Position numbers and translations under genes: made by a program. From contig DBOE01000026.1 of assembly GCA_002299585.1 (NCBI GenBank), positions 1 through 34,320 of the forward strand: a DNA stretch of 34,320 nt, read 5' to 3'. Below are positions 22,174 to 30,503 of this stretch, one piece after another (position 1 is the stretch's first letter; every line of letters starts with the position of its first letter). This DNA is from Hydrogenovibrio sp. UBA654 (GTDB taxonomy: Bacteria > Pseudomonadota > Gammaproteobacteria > Thiomicrospirales > Thiomicrospiraceae). The notes under the pieces were generated by a model. That model made no database searches and was not told the origin of the DNA. It saw only the letters and a list, made by a program, of their open reading frames with translations.

Positions 22174-22923
22174 TTATTTGAAATTAGAGTCAATAATTTG
22201 TTGCGTATCTTTGGCGTGTTGTTGCATGCCAAGTTTATTATAAGAATTGCGCATTATTTTTAATGAAGCTAGAGTTACTTTAGCACCAGAATAGTTTTCT
22301 AGTACAAATTTTACTCTTGATGCAGCTGCTAGATAAGCTTTTCGTTCGTAATAATATTTTGCTACTAGATATTCATTTCTAGAGATGGTATTAAATAAAA
22401 CTACTATTCTTTTTTTAGCGTTAGGTACATATTTGCTATTTGGAAAGCGTTCTATTAGTTGACTATAGGCTTTGTAGGCTTCTTTAGTTGACTTTACATC
22501 TCTATTTGCAGGGTCTGTTATATGAGCATCTAGCCAGCTTTGGTTTATTGAGTCAATTGCTAAGGCTTTTAAATGGTAAGCATAAGATAAGAATTTATGT
22601 TTTGGGTAGATTCTTATAAATTCTTCTAATTCTAGCCTAGCAGATTCTGGCTCACCAAATTGATTATAAGAATAGGCGAGTTCTAAGTAGGATTTTTCGG
22701 CATAAACTCCATAAGGGAAGTAGGACTTTAGTTTTTCGTAGTAGGTAATCGCACTTTGCCATTGACCTCGGTCATGAAAGTCTTTTGCATAGTCATAAAA
22801 TTCTTTAACTGTCCATTCTGATTCATCTTTTTCTTCAAAAACAGCACAACCACTAAAGAACATTATAGATATTATGATAATAAAAACTCTTTTAAAAACC
22901 AGTGAAGTTAAACGAAATATCAT
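22174..22923 (-). CDS. bamD: Outer membrane assembly lipoprotein BamD (ComL)
   Basis: BamD is the essential lipoprotein partner of BamA that recognises beta-signals. The signal sequence ends MFFSG-Cys26, a lipobox, so the mature protein starts at Cys26. WTVKEFYDYAKDFHDRGQW, YFPYGVYAEKSYLELAYSYN and RFPNSKYVPNAKKRI are the TPR-like repeats of the family. 249 residues against 245 in E. coli. It is divergent from rluD, as in E. coli. There is no spacer between its stop and the icd stop, so convergent transcription must run into the neighbour or end without an intrinsic terminator. Confidence 0.95.
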   Translation of the reverse strand: MIFRLTSLVFKRVFIIIISIMFFSGCAVFEEKDESEWTVKEFYDYAKDFHDRGQWQSAITYYEKLKSYFPYGVYAEKSYLELAYSYNQFGEPESARLELEEFIRIYPKHKFLSYAYHLKALAIDSINQSWLDAHITDPANRDVKSTKEAYKAYSQLIERFPNSKYVPNAKKRIVVLFNTISRNEYLVAKYYYERKAYLAAASRVKFVLENYSGAKVTLASLKIMRNSYNKLGMQQHAKDTQQIIDSNFK

Positions 22924-22952
22924 AAAATTAGGTAGAATATTAAAAAATAAAA

Positions 22953-22982
22953 ATTATACCTTAATAATTAGACTATAAACAA
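22953..22982 (-). promoter_or_regulatory. Probable bamD promoter
   Basis: On the minus strand TTGTTT (22982-22977), an 18-nt spacer and a perfect TATAAT (22958-22953) precede bamD. Transcription would start near 22946, 23 nt before the ATG. Confidence 0.5.
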
Positions 22983-23032
22983 CAAATAAATATGAAGGTA
23001 ATTGTTTGTACACTAAAATATGAGACTTAACT

Positions 23033-24082
23033 TTGAGCTGCTTAGAATTAACCGCAAAAATACCATTGGCTAAAATATCAACTAGATTAGATGCAGTGCT
23101 GGCAGAATTATTTGCTGACTATTCTCGTAGTAGAATTAAAAACTGGATTAAGCTAGGTAAGGTTACTCTTGATGGCAAACTATGTATAAAGCCAAATTTT
23201 AAAGTTTTTGGTGGTGAGAAGGTTTTTATAATGGCAGAGTTTACAGATGAAGTTGTATCGATACCTGAAAAAATCCCACTTGATATAATATATGAAGATA
23301 ATGATATTATTATTATTAATAAACCTATCGGGTTAGTAGTTCACCCGGGGGCAGGCAACCCTAATGCAACTTTATTGAATGCTTTATTGTTTCATTATCC
23401 TAAAATTAGAGAAGTACCAAGAGCTGGCATAGTCCATCGTTTAGATAAACAGACATCTGGTTTAATGGTGGTGGCAAAAAATATTCCAACACAAACACAT
23501 TTAATAGAGCAGTTACAAAAACATAGTGTAGGTAGGATATATGATGCTATTGTGGTTGGTAATATGAAATCTGGCGGAACAATTACTACTAATATTGGCC
23601 GTCATCCAACTGATAGAGTACGCATGGCAGTATTGGATCATGGTGGAAAAAAAGCGGTTTCTCACTATAGAGTATTAGAAAAATTTCGAGCACATACTCG
23701 TATTCGTGTACAGTTAGAAACAGGAAGAACTCACCAAATTAGGGTACATATGGCTTCACTTGGTCTCCCTTTGGTTGGCGACCCTACCTATGGAGGTAGA
23801 TTAAAAATTCCAAAGAAAATGATGCCCGAATTTATAGAGATTTTAAGAAATTATAAACACCAAGCTTTACACGCAGGTCAATTAAGTTTAACTCACCCAA
23901 AAACTGGTAAACAAATGAAGTGGAAAGTAACTATGCCAGATATAATGCTTGATTTGGTAGATATGTTGCGTGATGATTTAGAGGCTTATCAAGCCCAAAA
24001 TTTACAAAACTATGATGCTTATGATTATAACGAAGATGTTGAAATTGAATGGATAACAGATGCGAATATAGTTGATGATTGA
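23033..24082 (+). CDS. rluD: 23S rRNA pseudouridine 1911/1915/1917 synthase RluD
   Basis: RluD makes three pseudouridines in helix 69 of 23S rRNA. An N-terminal S4 domain (about 16-75, STRLDAVLAELFADYSRSRIKNW) is followed by the RluA-type catalytic domain. GIVHRLDKQTSGLMVVAK contains the catalytic Asp138, and LETGRTHQIRVHMA and LVGDPTYGG follow. 349 residues is slightly longer than E. coli (326), owing to an acidic C-terminal tail. An in-frame stop at 23021-23023 and lack of ATG leave TTG 23033 as the best start; its Shine-Dalgarno is poor. Overlaps pgeF by 8 nt. Confidence 0.94.
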   Translation: MSCLELTAKIPLAKISTRLDAVLAELFADYSRSRIKNWIKLGKVTLDGKLCIKPNFKVFGGEKVFIMAEFTDEVVSIPEKIPLDIIYEDNDIIIINKPIGLVVHPGAGNPNATLLNALLFHYPKIREVPRAGIVHRLDKQTSGLMVVAKNIPTQTHLIEQLQKHSVGRIYDAIVVGNMKSGGTITTNIGRHPTDRVRMAVLDHGGKKAVSHYRVLEKFRAHTRIRVQLETGRTHQIRVHMASLGLPLVGDPTYGGRLKIPKKMMPEFIEILRNYKHQALHAGQLSLTHPKTGKQMKWKVTMPDIMLDLVDMLRDDLEAYQAQNLQNYDAYDYNEDVEIEWITDANIVDD

Positions 24083-24815
24083 TTTTATAAAACCTAATTG
24101 GCAAGTATCTAATAAAATACAGGCGTTTACTACTACTCGAAAGGGGGGGGGTAGCCAAGAACCTTTTGAAAGTTTTAACTTAGCTAGCCATGTGGAGGAT
24201 GATTTAGCAAATGTATTAAAAAACAGAGAAATATTAGTTAAGAAATTAGCTTTACCCAAGCCACCATTATGGTTAAATCAACAACACACTACTAAATTAA
24301 TAACATGGCAAGGACAAGAGTTTATTGAGCCGCCAGTTGCTGATGCTACTTGGACAAACAAACCTAATTTAGCACTTAGTGTTATGACTGCTGATTGCCA
24401 GCCAATTTTAATAACTAATAAAGAAGAGTCATTTGTGGTAGCAATACACGCAGGCTGGCAAGGTTTATTAGATGGCATAGTTACTAAAGCTATTTTGCAA
24501 TTACCTGATAAGGCACAAAATTTAATAGTTTGGATCGGACCATCAATAAGCCAAGAAAACTTTGAGGTGGATGTCGATTTTATGAATATGTTTGTTAAAA
24601 AAAATCAAAAAAACACCAGTTTTTTTCAACAAGGTTCATTAACAAAGTATAAAGCTGATTTGGTAGGGATTGCTGTGTTAGAAATGCAAAGTTTAGGGGT
24701 AGCAAACATAACTAAGAGTAATCTTTGTACCTATTTAAATGTAGATAAATTTTATTCCTATCGTCGCAATCAAAAAACTGGCAGAATGGCTACTTTAATT
24801 TGGTTAGACTATTAG
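24075..24815 (+). CDS. pgeF: Peptidoglycan editing factor PgeF (YfiH, DUF152 / multicopper polyphenol oxidase-like)
   Basis: In E. coli PgeF removes wrongly built peptidoglycan precursors carrying L-Ser in place of L-Ala. The family was earlier called laccase-like. MTADCQPILI carries the conserved Cys, followed by VVAIHAGWQGLLDGIV with the His and CTYLNVDKFYSYRRNQKTGRMA at the C-terminus. 246 residues matches E. coli (243). ATG 24075 is preferred over TTG 24072. A nine-G tract (24143-24151) codes the Lys-Gly-Gly-Gly of TTRKGGGSQ, where relatives usually read TTRxGGxS. The rluD-pgeF pairing is conserved; clpB, next in E. coli, is missing. Confidence 0.93.
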   Translation: MIDFIKPNWQVSNKIQAFTTTRKGGGSQEPFESFNLASHVEDDLANVLKNREILVKKLALPKPPLWLNQQHTTKLITWQGQEFIEPPVADATWTNKPNLALSVMTADCQPILITNKEESFVVAIHAGWQGLLDGIVTKAILQLPDKAQNLIVWIGPSISQENFEVDVDFMNMFVKKNQKNTSFFQQGSLTKYKADLVGIAVLEMQSLGVANITKSNLCTYLNVDKFYSYRRNQKTGRMATLIWLDY

Positions 24816-24819
24816 TTGG

Positions 24820-26817
24820 TTATTTTCCTCCTGAATGTAGGCAGTTTTCTATATGTTCTATATTTTCTGGTAATCCTTGGATAACTAAGCTATCGTCAAC
24901 TCTTACTTTAGTTTTTATATCGGGATCATTGCCTCTTATTGAACCTCTTCTTATAGATTTAACAACTACATTATGTTTTGCTAAATTTAGTTCTTCTAAA
25001 GTTTTACCTACCGCAAAAGAAGATGGATTTATATGTACTGGATGAACTATTTGCCCTATTTGAGAAGAATCAAAGGATGCATGATCAGTTTCCCCTTGAT
25101 AAATTCCTTCTAATAGGCTGTATCTGTTTTCTCTAGCTTTCCTTGCTTCTTTAAAAACATGGTCGATTGGTTTTCCTAACATTAATAATAAGTGTGATGA
25201 AAGCATAATACTTGACTCAAAAATATCAGGGATAACTTCTGTTGCCCCATTATTAATAAGTTCATGTAAATTAGAATCATCGATTGACCTAACTATTACT
25301 GGAACATCGGGAGCTTCATTTTTTAAGGTTTTTAGAGCCTTTATAGTCATGTTATGTTCGGTAAAGGTTATTATAACTGCCTTAGCTTTTGCTATGTTTG
25401 CTGATTTTATTATGCTATGCTTTGCGGCATCACCAAAATAGATAGGCAAGCCTCCTTCTTGAGCTTCTTTCACTCGTTTTATATCTAAATCAAGAGCTAC
25501 AAAAGGCACATTAAATTTTTCTAAGAATTTGATCGTTGTTTGCCCAACCCTACCAAAACCAAGTACGACTACATGATCTTTTTTGTGTTTAGTATCTGCT
25601 TCAATTTTAGATTCTAATTCATAAAAATTTGCACTATAGCTTTTATTAAATATTTTTTTAGCGATTTTACCATTAGCTTTTATTAAAAATGGAGCTAGCA
25701 TCATGCTTAATACTATTGCTGAAATAATTATTTGTGAAAGTTTATGCTCTAATAGACCATTGGTTAAGGCAAGAGTAATAATAACTAAACCAAATTCACC
25801 AACTTGTGACAGGGTAATAGCACTACGAAAGCTAACCCCTGTTGGGTTTTTAAAAACAACCATTATCAAGTAGATAACTAGAGTTTTTAAAATTATAATT
25901 GAGGCAGTAATCAGCAAGATAATGACTATATTTTCTAAAACTATATTTGGCGAAATAAGCATGCCAACGGTTATAAAAAACAGCCCCAGCAATATGTCTT
26001 GAAAGGGTTTAATATCAGATTCTATTTGATGCTTAAATTCTGTTTCTCCGAGCATCATTCCAGCCATAAATGCCCCTAAAGTCATAGAAACTCCCATTTC
26101 TCCAGTAAAAGCGGCAGCCGCTAAAACCATTGTTAAAACGGTTAGGGTAAATAGTTCTTGTGATTTAGATTGAGCTACTTCGTGAAATAAAGGCTTTAAA
26201 ACATAATGTCCTACCGCTAGAATAACCCCAACAACAAATAATCCTTTTACTAAGGATGTGCCTAACTCGGACATTAAAGAACCCCCATCAGACGTAGCAA
26301 GAGTAGGAATTATAATTAATAAAGGAATCGCAATTATATCTTGGAAAATTAATATACCAATTGCATTTCTGCCATGGCGGGTTTGTATTTCAGATTGTTC
26401 GGTTAATTGTTTAATAACAATCGCAGTTGATGATAAAGAAAAAGCTGAAGCGATTACAAAGCTCATTATTAAACCTAAATCCAGTAGCATTTCGATACCA
26501 TAAGTTATTATTGCCGTGGTAAAAACCTGCAAACCACCTATAGCGAATACTATTTTTCTCATAGACATCATTTGAGTTAATGAAAACTCTAAACCTATAG
26601 AAAATAGTAAAAAAACTATGCCAAATTCTGCTAAAAAAAGTATATTTTCTTCACTTTCAACAAGAGCAAAGCCAAAAGGACCTACAAAAATGCCAACTAT
26701 AATATAGGTTAAAATTTGCGGTATATAAACTCGCCTAGCAATAGATGTTAATAAGATTGTAAAACCAAGCAATATAACTATATTAGTAAGTAAGTGACTA
26801 TTTGCTCCATGTTCCAT
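24820..26817 (-). CDS. CPA2-family cation:proton antiporter with RCK domains (KefB/YbaL type)
   Basis: This is a potassium- or sodium/proton exchange system of the inner membrane. The first 380 residues hold about a dozen hydrophobic segments with the CPA2 signatures YIIVGIFVGPFGF and SLSSTAIVIKQL. They are followed by a cytoplasmic RCK_N/TrkA-N domain (VVVLGFGRVGQTTIKFLEKF, a Rossmann GxGxxG) and a C-terminal TrkA-C-like segment (NPSSFAVGKTLEELNL...). 665 residues. The presence of TrkA-C makes it resemble YbaL/KefB-type proteins rather than KefC strictly; ion and ligand cannot be told from sequence. No KefF/KefG-type subunit is adjacent. It lies 21 nt after nadC and is probably co-transcribed. 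Confidence 0.88.
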   Translation of the reverse strand: MEHGANSHLLTNIVILLGFTILLTSIARRVYIPQILTYIIVGIFVGPFGFALVESEENILFLAEFGIVFLLFSIGLEFSLTQMMSMRKIVFAIGGLQVFTTAIITYGIEMLLDLGLIMSFVIASAFSLSSTAIVIKQLTEQSEIQTRHGRNAIGILIFQDIIAIPLLIIIPTLATSDGGSLMSELGTSLVKGLFVVGVILAVGHYVLKPLFHEVAQSKSQELFTLTVLTMVLAAAAFTGEMGVSMTLGAFMAGMMLGETEFKHQIESDIKPFQDILLGLFFITVGMLISPNIVLENIVIILLITASIIILKTLVIYLIMVVFKNPTGVSFRSAITLSQVGEFGLVIITLALTNGLLEHKLSQIIISAIVLSMMLAPFLIKANGKIAKKIFNKSYSANFYELESKIEADTKHKKDHVVVLGFGRVGQTTIKFLEKFNVPFVALDLDIKRVKEAQEGGLPIYFGDAAKHSIIKSANIAKAKAVIITFTEHNMTIKALKTLKNEAPDVPVIVRSIDDSNLHELINNGATEVIPDIFESSIMLSSHLLLMLGKPIDHVFKEARKARENRYSLLEGIYQGETDHASFDSSQIGQIVHPVHINPSSFAVGKTLEELNLAKHNVVVKSIRRGSIRGNDPDIKTKVRVDDSLVIQGLPENIEHIENCLHSGGK

Positions 26818-26838
26818 TTTATTATTTACCTATTAAAT

Positions 26839-27690
26839 CTATATAATCTCAAAACGCATAGAATAATCTATGGCTTGAATGTTTTTAGTTATTGCTCCAG
26901 TAGAAATAAAATCTACTCCTATTGTTGCCAGCTCAGACAAACGGTTTATTTCAATATTGCCAGAGACTTCAAGTTTTGCTGTGTTGCTATGGTTTTTATT
27001 TATTTTTACCGCTTCAATAATTAATTTAGTTGAAAAATTATCAAGCATAATAATATCTGATTTTGCATCAAGAGCTTGTTGTAATTCAGCTATAGTTTCT
27101 ATTTCAACCTCTACTTTAATGCTTGGGTATTTATTTTTAGCGATAAATAAGGCTTTTTCAATACTTCCTGCGGACATTATATGATTTTCTTTGATTAAAA
27201 TAGCATCATATAAACCAACCCTATGGTTAGTTCCTCCACCACACTTAACCGCATATTTTTGGGCTAACCTAAGGCAAGGTATAGTTTTTCTAGTATCTAA
27301 TAATTTTGTATTAGTATTTTTTAAATGTTCAATATAAGAAGCAGTTAAGGTTGCAGTAGACGATAAAGTTTGCAAAAAATTCAACGCACTGCGTTCGGAT
27401 GTTAATAAACTAGTTGCAGGACCTTTTAGCTTACAAATAATTGTATTGGTAGATACTTTTTCACCTTCTTGTACCAACCAATCGATTTTAATATCTTTAG
27501 ATACTATATTAAAAACAGCATCAAACCAAGGGCGACCACAAACAATAGCATTTTCTTTAGCGATTATTTTTGCACTAGCCATGGCTTTATGACTGATTAA
27601 ACTAGCTGTTAAATCACCAGCACCTATGTCTTCATCTAAAGCTTGTTTAACATTAATAGCAAGATCTGCAAAAAAATTAATTTCTGACAT
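26839..27690 (-). CDS. nadC: Quinolinate phosphoribosyltransferase (nicotinate-nucleotide pyrophosphorylase)
   Basis: NadC makes nicotinate mononucleotide from quinolinate and PRPP in de novo NAD synthesis. ALDEDIGAGDLTASLI at the N-terminus, LLDTRKTIPCLRLAQKYAVKCGGGTNHR, DAILIKENH and VEVEIETIAEL are all diagnostic active-site segments. The C-terminus has LEVSGNIEINRL and VDFISTGAITK. 283 residues, normal. GAGAG is 5 nt before the ATG. In many gammaproteobacteria nadC is divergent from ampD, exactly as here. Confidence 0.96.
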   Translation of the reverse strand: MSEINFFADLAINVKQALDEDIGAGDLTASLISHKAMASAKIIAKENAIVCGRPWFDAVFNIVSKDIKIDWLVQEGEKVSTNTIICKLKGPATSLLTSERSALNFLQTLSSTATLTASYIEHLKNTNTKLLDTRKTIPCLRLAQKYAVKCGGGTNHRVGLYDAILIKENHIMSAGSIEKALFIAKNKYPSIKVEVEIETIAELQQALDAKSDIIMLDNFSTKLIIEAVKINKNHSNTAKLEVSGNIEINRLSELATIGVDFISTGAITKNIQAIDYSMRFEII

Positions 27691-27708
27691 TTTTCTCTCT
27701 AAATTTTA

Positions 27709-27714
27709 ATTATA
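27709..27714 (-). promoter_or_regulatory. -10 box of nadC
   Basis: A perfect TATAAT on the minus strand lies 18 nt before the nadC ATG, in the 51-nt nadC/ampD divergent space. The -35 region is poor. Start of transcription would be near 27702. Confidence 0.4.
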
Positions 27715-27741
27715 GTGAGTATTGTAGCTTATACTTATTAC

Positions 27742-28287
27742 ATGGATAAAACATTAAACATAGATTTAAAAAAGCATTTAATAAAAAACATAAATTTTAT
27801 AGTCAGCCCAAATTGTGATGATCGACCAGATGAAAAAGATATTTCATTAATTGTTATACACGGCATTAGCTTACCGCCAAATAAGTTTGGAGGCAAAGGG
27901 GTCGAGCAATTATTTTGTAACAAACTAGACCCAACAGAAGATATTTTTTATAAAAAAATATATCGGCTAAGATTGTCATCTCATCTATACATAAAAAGAA
28001 CAGGACAGATTATACAATTTGTTCCTTTTAATAAAAGGGCATGGCATGCTGGAGAGTCTAGTTTTAAGAACAGGAAGAGTTGTAATGATTTCTCAATAGG
28101 CATAGAGCTAGAAGGGGCAGATTATATAGTCTACACAGACGAGCAATATCAACAATTAAATAGTCTATTAACGATATTACAAAAAGCCTATCCACAAACG
28201 CTTAACAACATTGTAGGCCATAATCATATTTCTCCAAATAGAAAAACAGACCCAGGCAAAAGTTTTGATTGGCAAAAGCTTTTATAA
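27742..28287 (+). CDS. ampD: 1,6-anhydro-N-acetylmuramyl-L-alanine amidase AmpD
   Basis: AmpD is a cytoplasmic zinc amidase that removes the peptide from anhydromuropeptides in cell-wall recycling; in E. coli relatives its loss can raise AmpC. Zinc ligands by alignment are His40 (VIHGISLPP), His160 (VGHNHISP) and Asp170 (KTDPG). RAWHAGESSF and CNDFSIGIELEG are family motifs. 181 residues from ATG 27742, near E. coli (183). An upstream GTG at 27715 would add nine residues; it has no clear Shine-Dalgarno. Ends 11 nt before the convergent small Cys-protein gene. Confidence 0.95.
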   Translation: MDKTLNIDLKKHLIKNINFIVSPNCDDRPDEKDISLIVIHGISLPPNKFGGKGVEQLFCNKLDPTEDIFYKKIYRLRLSSHLYIKRTGQIIQFVPFNKRAWHAGESSFKNRKSCNDFSIGIELEGADYIVYTDEQYQQLNSLLTILQKAYPQTLNNIVGHNHISPNRKTDPGKSFDWQKLL

Positions 28288-28298
28288 AACTAAGCCGT

Positions 28299-28523
28299 CT
28301 AACTAGTCTTTGGTTTATTAGTAGTAAGTATATTATCTTTAAGGATAAATTTATAACAAGGTTCACCAGAGGTTTCAAGCACCACTATACTTGGCATTTT
28401 AGTGGTCTTAAAAGAAAAAGCTCGGCATCCCCTAGGGTTAATAGTATCCCAAGTAATATATAAATACTTGCATTTAAAGCAATCAATAGGGTTATTGTTT
28501 GTAGGGTTATTAATTTTACTCAT
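28299..28523 (-). CDS. Small conserved four-cysteine protein (function unknown)
   Basis: The 74-residue product has a Cys15-x2-Cys18 pair, then Cys33 and Cys57, in a frame DCFKCKYLYITWD...PRGCRAFSFKTTKMPSIVV. I recognise this as a widespread small bacterial protein (C-x2-C ... TWD ... P-x-G-C-x-A-x-x-F-K ... MPS-x-x-V), sometimes mislabelled 'uracil-DNA glycosylase'. No function is known to me. The four cysteines could hold one metal. It is separately transcribed, divergent from the flavodoxin gene with 108 nt between them and convergent with ampD. The recognition is from memory, not from a search. Confidence 0.7.
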   Translation of the reverse strand: MSKINNPTNNNPIDCFKCKYLYITWDTINPRGCRAFSFKTTKMPSIVVLETSGEPCYKFILKDNILTTNKPKTS

Positions 28524-28631
28524 AGTAAGGTAATAAAAAATTATTTAAGTGTATATATTAGTTTGCTAGCATCAGTTTATGATAACATGGCGTACCGTAC
28601 CAAGCTTAATAAAAATATATAAGGAAAAAAA

Positions 28632-29150
28632 ATGAGCAAAATAGGTCTTTTTTATGGCACAGATACAGGAAATACCGAACGAGTTGCTGAGATGATTAAA
28701 GATGAGTTAGGTAGTGATGTCGTAGTAGAAATTCATGATATTGCCTCTGCAAGTGTCGCAGATTTCGCAAAATATGACAAGCTTATTCTTGGCCATCCAA
28801 CTTGGTATTACGGTGAACTACAAAGTAGCTGGGAAGACTTTTGGGATGACTTTAAAACTATAGATTTTACTGGTAAAACTTTTGCCTGTTTTGGCTTAGG
28901 CGACCAAGCGGACTATTCAGAATATTTTTTAGATGCCATGGGTTTTATGCATGATATAGCTCTTGAAAATGGCGGTATTCCAGCGGGATATATGTCAACA
29001 GAAGGTTTTGAATGGGATGAATCAAAAGCTCTAACAGAAGACGAAGATTTTTTTGTAGGGTTAGGGATTGATGAAGACCAACAACCAGAACTAACAGAAA
29101 CTAGAGTTGTTGAGTGGGTTCAGCAAATTAAAGAAGAAATGGAATTGTAA
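28632..29150 (+). CDS. fldA: Long-chain flavodoxin
   Basis: This small FMN protein replaces ferredoxin in electron transfer, typically under iron limitation. The phosphate-binding loop TDTGNT is at residues 10-15. PTWYYGELQSSWEDFW carries the FMN-stacking Trp, and GLGDQADYSEYFLDAM the second aromatic loop with the inserted long-chain segment. 172 residues matches FldA (176). AAGGA lies 8 nt before the ATG. I looked for a Fur box upstream and saw only a TGATAA half-site at 28580-28585. Confidence 0.95.
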   Translation: MSKIGLFYGTDTGNTERVAEMIKDELGSDVVVEIHDIASASVADFAKYDKLILGHPTWYYGELQSSWEDFWDDFKTIDFTGKTFACFGLGDQADYSEYFLDAMGFMHDIALENGGIPAGYMSTEGFEWDESKALTEDEDFFVGLGIDEDQQPELTETRVVEWVQQIKEEMEL

Positions 29151-29157
29151 AAAAATA

Positions 29158-29823
29158 ATGCATAATCCAGTTGTTATAGAAGACTTAAATGGGCAAAAAA
29201 AAGCGGAGTTTTGCATAATATGGATGCATGGTCTGGGTGCGAATGGGCATGATTTTGAATCGATAATACCAGAACTAAAAACAGGATTAGCAATAAAATA
29301 TATTTTTCCCAATGCACCACAAATACCAGTAACGATTAACAACAATATGGTAATGCCTGCCTGGTTTGATATTAGAAATTCATCATCAATTAGTGAAGAC
29401 ATGGATTGGCGAGGTATACAACAAAGTGAAAACTATATAAATAAATTAATACAACAAGTAGAGCAAGAAGGATTTGCCAGCAAAAATACACTACTAATCG
29501 GTTTTTCCCAAGGTGGAGTAATAGCTTATAGAGTAGCACTACAAAGTAAAAAACCTCTAGCAGGCATTATCGCTCTATCAAGCTACCTACCACTTAAGGG
29601 TACAGAAAATATCCAACAACCAACTAATATACCAATTTTAATAGCCCATGGAATTCAAGACCAAGTAGTACCATTTATACTAGCGGACGATGCTAAGCAA
29701 AAACTAACCAAACTAAATTACCAGCCGCAGCCCAAAAACTACCCTACGGAGCACCAATTTTGCCACCAAGAAATAGTAGATATGGCAGAGTTTATAAAAA
29801 AATCTTTTAAGCAAGAAATATAG
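29158..29823 (+). CDS. Serine esterase / carboxylesterase, phospholipase-carboxylesterase family
   Basis: An alpha/beta hydrolase of the PF02230 group that includes Pseudomonas carboxylesterase II and acyl-protein thioesterases. IWMHGLGANGHDFE near the N-terminus is the oxyanion region. The nucleophile Ser117 lies in GFSQGG, Asp168 in HGIQDQVVP and His199 near the end (PTEHQF), a complete triad. 221 residues from ATG 29158; in-frame codons back to 29107 overlap fldA and do not fit the family. It follows fldA by 7 nt, and its stop directly abuts the methyltransferase ATG. Its coding strand is unusually rich in A and C compared with upstream genes. Natural substrate unknown. Confidence 0.87.
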   Translation: MHNPVVIEDLNGQKKAEFCIIWMHGLGANGHDFESIIPELKTGLAIKYIFPNAPQIPVTINNNMVMPAWFDIRNSSSISEDMDWRGIQQSENYINKLIQQVEQEGFASKNTLLIGFSQGGVIAYRVALQSKKPLAGIIALSSYLPLKGTENIQQPTNIPILIAHGIQDQVVPFILADDAKQKLTKLNYQPQPKNYPTEHQFCHQEIVDMAEFIKKSFKQEI

Positions 29824-30501
29824 ATGCAAAAAACTAAAGCACAAATTCTTAAACACCATGGTGGAAATGCAGAGCATGCTCGGAAAATGATAACTACCAG
29901 TTATGGGCGAAGGCATGATGAAAAGTTTTGGCAGTTTTGGCAACAAAAAGTAGCCAAAAACCACCAAGAAGGTGATGGCATAGTAGATTTAGGAGCAGGC
30001 ATAGGGCAGTTTATCAACGACTGTGCTAATCATTACCCAAGTTCATTAGTTTACGGAATAGATGCAGCCGACTATATGGTACAACATTCTCTAGACTTAC
30101 CAAATAATGCTAAACTTATTCAAGACGACCTACATAACCCAACTGTTGAAATTAAAGACAATAGCCTAAGCATGGTCATGGCAAATATGGTGGTACATGA
30201 ACTTACCCAACCCATTAAGATGTTTAAAGCCACATACAGCTGGTTAAAAAAAGGTGGTAGATTTTGCGTAATAGACCTAGTACGCCAACCACTAGAAGAA
30301 TATCTAGCATATAAATACCAACAAACCAGCCTAGCAGCAGAGCAAACTAGTGTTGCTGATTTAGAAGACGCTTTTGAACACTTCCTAGAACACAACCGTT
30401 ATCATGGTGAAGATATTATTTATATGTTAAAAGAGTGTGGTTTCAAGCTAATAGAGCAAAAAAAAACAGGTAGATTTATACGAATATTGGTAGAAAAATA
30501 A
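29824..30501 (+). CDS. Class I SAM-dependent methyltransferase
   Basis: The motif I glycine loop IVDLGAGIGQF (residues 53-63) and the acidic YGIDAADYM (motif II) show a Rossmann methyltransferase. LKKGGRFCVIDL is the post-motif region. 225 residues. Substrate is not evident; the overall pattern (VVHELTQPIKMFKATYSWLKKGG) resembles small-molecule methyltransferases of the Methyltransf_11/25 kind. It starts on the base after the esterase stop, so the two are coupled, and ends two bases before the convergent minD stop. Confidence 0.85.
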   Translation: MQKTKAQILKHHGGNAEHARKMITTSYGRRHDEKFWQFWQQKVAKNHQEGDGIVDLGAGIGQFINDCANHYPSSLVYGIDAADYMVQHSLDLPNNAKLIQDDLHNPTVEIKDNSLSMVMANMVVHELTQPIKMFKATYSWLKKGGRFCVIDLVRQPLEEYLAYKYQQTSLAAEQTSVADLEDAFEHFLEHNRYHGEDIIYMLKECGFKLIEQKKTGRFIRILVEK

Positions 30502-30503
30502 CC

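Noticed and set aside
24800..25045. 81-residue plus-strand ORF across the pgeF/antiporter junction
   Set aside because: It is antisense to the conserved TrkA-C end of the antiporter and has no independent support.
28560..28631. Fur box upstream of fldA
   Set aside because: Only a single TGATAA half-site is present; the opposite half is missing.
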